From Streptomyces sp. CB03234 (GTDB lineage Bacteria > Actinomycetota > Actinomycetes > Streptomycetales > Streptomycetaceae): 64,000 nt of DNA. The notes under the pieces are model-generated. The model did not search any database, was not told the DNA's origin, and saw nothing but the letters and a program-made list of their open reading frames with translations. Every line of letters starts with the position of its first letter. Positions within the stretch are counted from its first letter, which is position 1. Where the stretch lies: the NCBI RefSeq assembly GCF_001905885.1, contig NZ_LIYH01000003.1, positions 62,001-126,000 on the forward strand, read 5' to 3'. Positions 58,899 through 64,000 of the stretch are shown piece by piece. The position numbers were made by a program, and so were the translations under genes.

Positions 58899-59724
58899 AC
58901 TGCTCCTCCACTGCGGCCGAGACGATCGTGGTGACCGCCTTGAAGGCGCGAATGGCCTCGTACATCGTCTCGCTGGTGTACGCGACACGCCGCTCCCCGC
59001 TGACCGCCACGCCCGGGACGACGGTGGCGGCGGCCGCGAGATGCTCCGCGTCGAACTCCAGCTCCACGGTGAACGGCCCGCCGCGCACCGGTTCGTACCG
59101 TACGGCGAGAGCGGTCGCGTCCTTGGCTGCGGCGCGGATGTCGGCGGCCGTCCGGGTGGGGGTGCGGCACACCGCCGCGTACCGAGAGACGTGGTCCTTG
59201 ACGGCGACCTTGCGGGCCTCCGGGGCGTACGCGAGGGCGTCCTCGCAGGTCAGGTCGTCGCCGGTGACGAGGATGACGGGGACTCCGTACTCGGCGACGA
59301 CATGGGCGTTGAGCATGCCCTCGCTCGCCCGTACACCATTGAGCCAGACGCCGGTGATGGAGTTGGCGAGGTAGGTGTGGGCGAGTACGCCTTCGCTGCC
59401 CGCGCCCGTGTGGTACCCGACGAACGCGATGCCGTCCACGTCGCCGTGCTGGACGCCTTCCACCATGGAGAGGGACTTGTGCCGGCCGGTGAGCATCTCG
59501 GCGCGTTCGTCGAGCCGTTCCAGCAGCAGATTGCGCATGGTCCAGTGCGCTTCGTTGATGAGGACCTCGTCGGCGCCGCCGTCGAAGAAGCCCAGCACCG
59601 CCGCGTTCACATCGGAGGTGAACATCGACCGGCACCGCTCCCACTGGGGAGTGCCGGGCAGCACGTCGGCAGGCCAGGTCACACCGGTGGCGCCTTCCAT
59701 GTCGGCGCTGACAAGGATCTTCAT
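58891..59724 (-). CDS. dppA: M55 family D-aminopeptidase (DppA-like)
   Basis: 277 aa. MKILVSADMEGATGV (Asp-x-Glu zinc ligands), AHWTMRNL, VGYHTGAGSEGVLAHT and LVTGDDLTCED match the DppA signature. The family cleaves D-Ala-D-Ala and related D-peptides. It is the first gene of the M55-M20-S9-S66 operon, consistent with degradation of wall-derived peptides. It is divergent from the 2OG-Fe gene. Confidence 0.92.
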   Translation of the reverse strand: MKILVSADMEGATGVTWPADVLPGTPQWERCRSMFTSDVNAAVLGFFDGGADEVLINEAHWTMRNLLLERLDERAEMLTGRHKSLSMVEGVQHGDVDGIAFVGYHTGAGSEGVLAHTYLANSITGVWLNGVRASEGMLNAHVVAEYGVPVILVTGDDLTCEDALAYAPEARKVAVKDHVSRYAAVCRTPTRTAADIRAAAKDATALAVRYEPVRGGPFTVELEFDAEHLAAAATVVPGVAVSGERRVAYTSETMYEAIRAFKAVTTIVSAAVEEQYG

Positions 59725-59776
59725 GCCTCGAAACCGTACGCGGTCCCGCCGCGCCTGCCCAGGCCTGTGGATAACT

Positions 59777-59792
59777 GTCGGCCGGGGCCGAC
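59777..59792. promoter_or_regulatory. palindrome GTCGGCC-GG-GGCCGAC
   Basis: 7-bp arms, 2-bp centre, in the 128-bp divergent region between dppA-like and the 2OG-Fe gene. Very G+C-rich, so chance is possible. Confidence 0.3.
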
Positions 59793-59852
59793 GATCGCAC
59801 GATCCCGGTCGTACGCCGTGCGGACCGCGGGCCGCCGACCGACCATGGACCC

Positions 59853-60596
59853 ATGGATCACGTGGCCAATGACAGGACCGCGGCGCACACCGCCCCGGTC
59901 ACCACCGCCCACGAGGCTCTGATGTCCAAGGGCGCGTACGTGATGGCACCGGCGGCCGTCTCGGAGTGCCTCGGGACGGACCAGCACGACTGGGCCGCCT
60001 TCGCCGCCCACTGGGAGGACCTGGCGCCGGACTCGTACGCGGCCGAACGGGGAACGCGGCGGCTGCGCCGCTACGGGCACTTCTCCCTCTCCCGCACCGG
60101 GGAACTGACCCTGCGGCCGCACGGCACCTTCGTACAGCCGGAGAACAGCAATCCGCTCTACGTCGACGTGGACCGGCACTTCGAACCCCTGACCGACGCC
60201 TTCGTGGCCGATCCGCTCCTCACGCCGCTGCTGAGGATGCTCGGCGACGTGGCGGCCTGCCTGGACGACGCGGCCGAGTGGAGCGTGAAGGTCCACCCGT
60301 TCCGGGTCGTCGCCTCGGCGGACAGCCAGGGCGCGCCCACCCCGGAGGGCCGGCACCGCGACGGGGTCGCGCTGGTGACGTCGCTGCTCATCGGCAGGGA
60401 CAACGCCGACGGCGGGGAGAGCACGGTGTACGCCACGGACGGCACGGAACTGCTGACCACCACGCTCAGCGAACCCGGGACGCTGCTCCTGGGCGACGAC
60501 CGCTCCACCTTGCACGGCGTGTCGCCGATCCGCCCCGTCGACCCCACCAGGCCCGCCCACCGGGACGTCCTGGTGACCACGCTCACGGCGCGCTGA
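59853..60596 (+). CDS. 2OG-Fe(II) dioxygenase family protein (PF10014-like)
   Basis: 247 aa. The metal site is visible as HRDGVALV (His-x-Asp) with the distal His in STLHGVSPI and a 2-oxoglutarate-binding Arg in PAHRDVLV. Members of this family hydroxylate free amino acids such as isoleucine; the substrate here is not inferable. ATG 59853 fits. It is convergent with the carboxylate-amine ligase gene (19-bp gap). Confidence 0.82.
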   Translation: MDHVANDRTAAHTAPVTTAHEALMSKGAYVMAPAAVSECLGTDQHDWAAFAAHWEDLAPDSYAAERGTRRLRRYGHFSLSRTGELTLRPHGTFVQPENSNPLYVDVDRHFEPLTDAFVADPLLTPLLRMLGDVAACLDDAAEWSVKVHPFRVVASADSQGAPTPEGRHRDGVALVTSLLIGRDNADGGESTVYATDGTELLTTTLSEPGTLLLGDDRSTLHGVSPIRPVDPTRPAHRDVLVTTLTAR

Positions 60597-60615
60597 CGTC
60601 ACGGCACGCCCGCCC

Positions 60616-61737
60616 TCACGGCGCCCCGGCGCGGTCGGTGGCGCGCACCAGGGCGTCCACCACCCCCGCCGGGCCCGCCTCACCGCGGGCCCAGGCGCGT
60701 TGCCGTTCGGCGCCGGTCCCCCGGGCCGCGAGCCGCCGCAGGAACGCCGACACCTCACCCATGTCCCCGTACGCCTCCAGCACGGGCCGCACATGCCGCA
60801 CCAGCCGCTCCGCCTGCTCCGGCGCGGGCGCGACCCGCCCGGTCAGGGCGTCCACGCCGCCGCCGGGCCAGCCGTCCCGGGCGGCGCGCCAGTACGCGGC
60901 GCGCAGCAGCTCGCTGTTGACGCGCGGGCCCGGGTCGCCGCGTACGACCCGGTCCGCCGCCGTCACCACGAGCGCCCTGATCAGCGCCGTCAGGGCCACC
61001 GTGTCGTCGATCTCCGCGAGGACGTCCATGGAGCGGATCTCCAGCGTCGGCAGGCGCGGGTTCGGCCGGATGTCCCAGAACGGCATGCCGGGCTCCAGCA
61101 TCGCCTCCGACTCGGCCATGGCGGTGGCGAGCCGCTCGTGGTCGTCGAGCGATTCGGCGTACGGCGGCGGTCCCAGGCACGGGAAACGGCCCCTGATGAC
61201 CGAGCGCCAGCTGGCGTAGCCCGTGTCGTGCCCCTCGTGGAACGGGGAGTTCGCGCTCATCGCCACGAGCAGGGGCAGCCAGGGCCTCAGGTGGTTGCCC
61301 ACCAGGACGGCGAGCTCCCGGTCGGGCAGGTGCACATGGACGTGGAAGGCGCTGATGGCGAAGTCGTCGAGCATGGCGCGGTACTGGTCGGCCCCGGCCC
61401 TATAGCGCGGGTGGTCGCCGATGTCCGCCCTCCGGGACACGCCCAGGACCGGCGTACCGGACGCGCACAGGCGCAGGCCCTCCGCCCGGGCGGCCGCCAC
61501 GGCTGCCGCCCGTACCCGGTGCAGTTCCTTGCGGAGCTCCTCGGTGCCCGGGCACGGCGGGGTCTTGCCCTCGATCTGGTACGCGGTGAACTCACCGGAG
61601 ACGAGGTCGCCGACCATCGCGGAGGCCCGGTCCACCACCCGGGCACCGGCGGGTTCCACACCGCGCGTTCCGGGGTGGACGAGGAAGTACTCCTCCTCCA
61701 CTCCGAGCGTGGGCGCGTCGTTCTCCCAACCGTTCAC
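60616..61737 (-). CDS. YbdK-type carboxylate-amine ligase (GCS2 family)
   Basis: 373 aa. LGVEEEYFLVHPGTR is the GCS2 opening (Glu ligands), with FHVHVHLPDRELAVLVGNHLRPWLPLL in the middle. YbdK enzymes have weak glutamate-cysteine ligase activity; in actinobacteria related proteins also act in mycothiol- or ergothioneine-linked chemistry (EgtA), so the substrate is open. It stands alone, 63 bp from the unknown gene ending at 61801. Confidence 0.9.
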   Translation of the reverse strand: MNGWENDAPTLGVEEEYFLVHPGTRGVEPAGARVVDRASAMVGDLVSGEFTAYQIEGKTPPCPGTEELRKELHRVRAAAVAAARAEGLRLCASGTPVLGVSRRADIGDHPRYRAGADQYRAMLDDFAISAFHVHVHLPDRELAVLVGNHLRPWLPLLVAMSANSPFHEGHDTGYASWRSVIRGRFPCLGPPPYAESLDDHERLATAMAESEAMLEPGMPFWDIRPNPRLPTLEIRSMDVLAEIDDTVALTALIRALVVTAADRVVRGDPGPRVNSELLRAAYWRAARDGWPGGGVDALTGRVAPAPEQAERLVRHVRPVLEAYGDMGEVSAFLRRLAARGTGAERQRAWARGEAGPAGVVDALVRATDRAGAP

Positions 61738-61800
61738 CGCTTCAGCATCACGCGTCCGGGCGCCCCTGTCGCGGGGAACGCGGGGGAACGTACGGCCGGG

Positions 61801-62358
61801 TCAGCCGGTCAGGGACGCGGACGCCGGTCCGGTCGCGAGCCGGTCGAGGAGCTGTTCCCGGTGCAGGTCCGCTATGGGCGCGAGGAGGTCCGGGTGGCGC
61901 AGGAGCGCGGCGGCCCGGCGGTCGTGCTCGTCCGGGTCGACCAGCCGCCGGAATTCGACCGGCGCGCCGCCCAGGTGCGCGGACCCGGCGAGGGCCTCCA
62001 TGGCGGCCGCGGCCAGCCCGGGCGTACTGAGCAGGGACGCCGCCCAGCTCGCGACGACCTCGTCGACCCACGTACACCACGCTTCCTCGCCCCGGTTCCC
62101 GGCGGAGTCCGCGCCGGTGACCCAGTCGAGCCGCGCCGAGCCGCCCGGCCCCGCGACGGCGACCAGCGCGGCGTCCATCGCGGTCGGGTAGCGCAGCCAC
62201 GCCGCGACCGTGACGGCCTGCCGCGCCTGCGTCTCGGCCAGGGCTCGGTCCAGTGCGCCGCCGCCCGTCGGATAGGCGCGCGTCAGCCACTGCGCGGTCG
62301 CCGCTATGAGCGGGGAGAGCGAGAAATCTGCGGGCACGGCTGATCCATCCGAATTCAC
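61801..62358 (-). CDS. hypothetical alpha-helical protein
   Basis: 185 aa from GTG 62358. Largely helical (LIAATAQWLTRAYPTGGGALDRALAETQARQAVTVAAWL; DEVVASWAASLLSTPGLAAAAMEAL), with no signal peptide, no membrane helix and no motif I recognise. It has good coding character (third-position G+C). Divergent from the hemerythrin gene. The 184-bp spacer holds no gene, though GTTT-N14-GGAAAT at 62497-62520 weakly resembles a SigB-like promoter facing hemerythrin. Confidence 0.65.
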   Translation of the reverse strand: MNSDGSAVPADFSLSPLIAATAQWLTRAYPTGGGALDRALAETQARQAVTVAAWLRYPTAMDAALVAVAGPGGSARLDWVTGADSAGNRGEEAWCTWVDEVVASWAASLLSTPGLAAAAMEALAGSAHLGGAPVEFRRLVDPDEHDRRAAALLRHPDLLAPIADLHREQLLDRLATGPASASLTG

Positions 62359-62542
62359 GGGGGTGAGGTGGACCGAAACCGTACCGCCGGAATTCCGCGG
62401 ACGAAATGACGCAGCTCACGCGCGGCAGGTGTGGGGCAGCGGGGCAGGAACGACACGCTGAGCGCACGGCAATACGCGGGGTGGGGCCACGGCGGCGTTT
62501 CATTGGGGAAATCCGGAAATACCCACGCGAAGGAGCGACGGC

Positions 62543-63103
62543 ATGGCACACGGCGGAGATGTTGTCACCGAATTGACCAATGACCACGAGGAGGTGGAGG
62601 AGCTCTTCAGCACCATCGAGGAACTGCCGTCGGGCGACAGCCGGCGCAAGCAGTACGCCGACCAGGTCACCATGGAACTGGTCCGGCACTCGGTCGCGGA
62701 GGAGGCCTACCTCTACCCGGCGGTACGCAAGCACGTGCCGGGCGGGGACGCGCTCGCCGAGAAGGAGCTGGCCGACCACGCGGCCGCCGAGCGCATCATG
62801 AAGGAGCTGGAGGGGTGCGACGCGGGCGATCCGCAGTTCGACGTGCTGATGAACCGGCTCATGACGGAGATCCGGTCGCACATCACGGACGAGGAGAACA
62901 ACCTCTTCCCGCGTCTGCGTGACGCGTGCTCCCCCGAGGCGCTCGACGAGCTCGGCGACAAGGTCCGTCAGGCGAAGCGGACGGCCCCGACCCGCCCCCA
63001 CCCCTCCGCCCCGGACAAGCCCCCGGCCAACAAGCTCCTCGCCCCCGGTGTCGGCATGGTCGACCGCCTCCGCGACGCGATGACGGGCCGCGGCAAGTCC
63101 TGA
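62543..63103 (+). CDS. hemerythrin-like (HHE) domain protein
   Basis: 186 aa. Four helices carry the di-iron ligands: LTNDHEEVEEL, ELVRHSVAEEAYLYPAV, LADHAAAERIMKEL, EIRSHITDEENNLFPRL. The tail is Pro/Lys-rich. Such proteins bind O2 or NO, or act in iron/oxidative stress; hemerythrin genes in Streptomyces are often stress-induced. AAGGAG precedes ATG 62543. Confidence 0.93.
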   Translation: MAHGGDVVTELTNDHEEVEELFSTIEELPSGDSRRKQYADQVTMELVRHSVAEEAYLYPAVRKHVPGGDALAEKELADHAAAERIMKELEGCDAGDPQFDVLMNRLMTEIRSHITDEENNLFPRLRDACSPEALDELGDKVRQAKRTAPTRPHPSAPDKPPANKLLAPGVGMVDRLRDAMTGRGKS

Positions 63104-63191
63104 CCTCCGCCCTCCGGTCCTCCCGGTCCTCCTGCTCAGGCGCCCCGGCCCGCCACCGGCCACATCGACGGCGGGCCGGGTTCCGTCACAC

Positions 63192-64000
63192 TCACGGTCG
63201 GCGCGCGCGTCCCACCTCGCGCGGCTCCGGGACCGGCTCCCACCGGGCGACGTCCTCGGCGGCGACACCGCCCAGGCGGGCCATCAGCAGGGCGACGTCG
63301 TCCCTGCGGCCGCCCCGGGCGCCCAGTGCCCGGATGACGGCGTCGCAGGCGTCGTCCATGGAGGCCGCCGGGTGCGCGGCCGACTCGCACAGCGCGGCAA
63401 GGCCCACGCCGATGTCCTCGCCCCGCACCTCGACCAGCCCGTCGGTGCACATCACGAGCCGGTCGCCGGGCGCGACCGGTACCCGTACGGTCTGGAACGG
63501 CACTCCTCCGACGCCGATCGGGACGCCCGTCGGCAGGTCGAGCAGGTCGCCGCGCCCGTCCTCGGCCCGGACGATCACCGGCGGCACATGGCCGGCGTTC
63601 GCCATCAGCAGCTCACCGGCGACGGGGTCGTAGATCACGTACAGACAGGTCGCCAGGTGGTGCTCGCCGAGCCGCTGAGCCAGGTCGTCGAGGGTACGCA
63701 GCAGCTGGGCGGGTGACAGGTCGAGCCGGGCCATGGTCTGTACGGCCGCCCGCAACTGGCCCATGATGGCGGCCGCGTCCAAGCCGTGTCCCATGACGTC
63801 GCCGACGACGAGAGCGGTGCGGGAGCCGGGGAGCGCGACGGAGTCGTACCAGTGGCCACGGGCCCGCCCCAGCGGGGTGCCCGGCAGGTAGCGCGTGACG
63901 GTGTCGCAGCCCGCCATGCGCGGAGGGAGCCGGGGCAGGAACGAGCTCTGGAGCAGCTCGGCGACGCTTCCCGCCCGGTGGGCCTTTCCGTCTCCACGCG
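63192..64000 (-). CDS. SpoIIE/PP2C-type protein phosphatase, N-terminus outside window
   Basis: At least 269 codons, open to base 64000. LQSSFLPRLPP, RGHWYDSVALPGSRTALVVGDVMGHGLDAAAIMGQL and DRLVMCTDGLVEVRGEDI, RRDDVALLMARL are the PP2C-SpoIIE core motifs with metal-binding Asp residues. The part beyond the window probably carries PAS/GAF or kinase-like sensor domains, as in most Streptomyces homologues. Such phosphatases dephosphorylate anti-anti-sigma factors, so a link to the SigB-type sigma factor is possible but not shown. Confidence 0.9.
   Translation of the reverse strand, partial: RGDGKAHRAGSVAELLQSSFLPRLPPRMAGCDTVTRYLPGTPLGRARGHWYDSVALPGSRTALVVGDVMGHGLDAAAIMGQLRAAVQTMARLDLSPAQLLRTLDDLAQRLGEHHLATCLYVIYDPVAGELLMANAGHVPPVIVRAEDGRGDLLDLPTGVPIGVGGVPFQTVRVPVAPGDRLVMCTDGLVEVRGEDIGVGLAALCESAAHPAASMDDACDAVIRALGARGGRRDDVALLMARLGGVAAEDVARWEPVPEPREVGRARRP

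Noticed and set aside
62355..62549. 64-codon minus-strand frame upstream of the 61801-62358 gene
   Set aside because: Poor composition, no ribosome site, overlaps the hemerythrin start region and has no recognisable motif.
1..64000. tRNA, rRNA, insertion sequence or prophage genes
   Set aside because: No cloverleaf-like sequence, transposase, integrase or phage structural motif was seen on reading the gaps and translated frames.

Overview
The window reads as chromosome of a high-GC actinomycete, almost certainly a Streptomyces or close relative. Very high G+C with a strong third-position bias, many GTG starts, dense ATGA/GTGA stop-start overlaps and families such as WYL, ANTAR, SpoIIE-type phosphatases, TIGR03086 proteins and an actinobacterial gas-vesicle cluster all point there. 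I see no rRNA, tRNA, CRISPR array, insertion sequence or prophage. The window opens inside a TIGR03943 gene and closes inside a SpoIIE-type phosphatase gene.

Layout. 0-7 kb: small regulators (truncated AraC, WYL, XRE) with a methyltransferase, pterin carbinolamine dehydratase and conserved unknowns. 7-10.2 kb: the tdh-kbl threonine degradation pair with a LysR gene. 10.4-14 kb: two small unknowns and a MoxR ATPase/HExxH-VWA pair. 14-21 kb: APC transporter, a membrane-anchored alkaline-phosphatase-fold protein, a resolvase-like orphan, two metallo-beta-lactamase-fold proteins, DedA and a repeat array. 21-25 kb: a class I aminotransferase-like protein lacking the PLP lysine, GAF-ANTAR and PAS/GAF-like sensors, and a SigB/SigF-type sigma factor.

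25-44 kb looks like a general-stress island: TPP-dependent pyruvate oxidase-like enzyme, DUF2795, CBS, PfpI, TIGR03086, baeRF2/Vms1-like, PAP2-diacylglycerol kinase, L,D-transpeptidase-like lipoprotein, the gas-vesicle operon gvpO-A-F-G-J-L-S-K, a stand-alone LigD polymerase domain, transketolase, NADH dehydrogenase-like flavoprotein and SDR. Several of these starts are preceded by the motif GNNT-N14-16-GGGTAC, the type known for Streptomyces SigB-like sigma factors. In three cases it lies only 9-10 nt from the start codon. The sigma gene at 24.4-25.2 kb is a natural candidate for reading them.

44-54.5 kb: HxlR remnant, methyltransferase, VOC protein, DUF5107/TPR protein, GNAT, a secreted PASTA-like protein, and a three-gene purine unit (MFS transporter, GntR/UTRA regulator, adenosine deaminase). 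All three genes of that unit carry the same TTGTC-N-GACAA operator or a close variant. 54.5-59.7 kb: a peptidase operon (M55 D-aminopeptidase, M20, S9, LD-carboxypeptidase) that resembles murein-peptide scavenging, followed by a secreted CocE-type hydrolase under a TetR-like palindrome. 59.8-64 kb: 2OG-Fe dioxygenase, YbdK-type carboxylate-amine ligase, an unknown, hemerythrin and the SpoIIE phosphatase.

All assignments come from reading translated sequence and motifs by eye. No database search was run.
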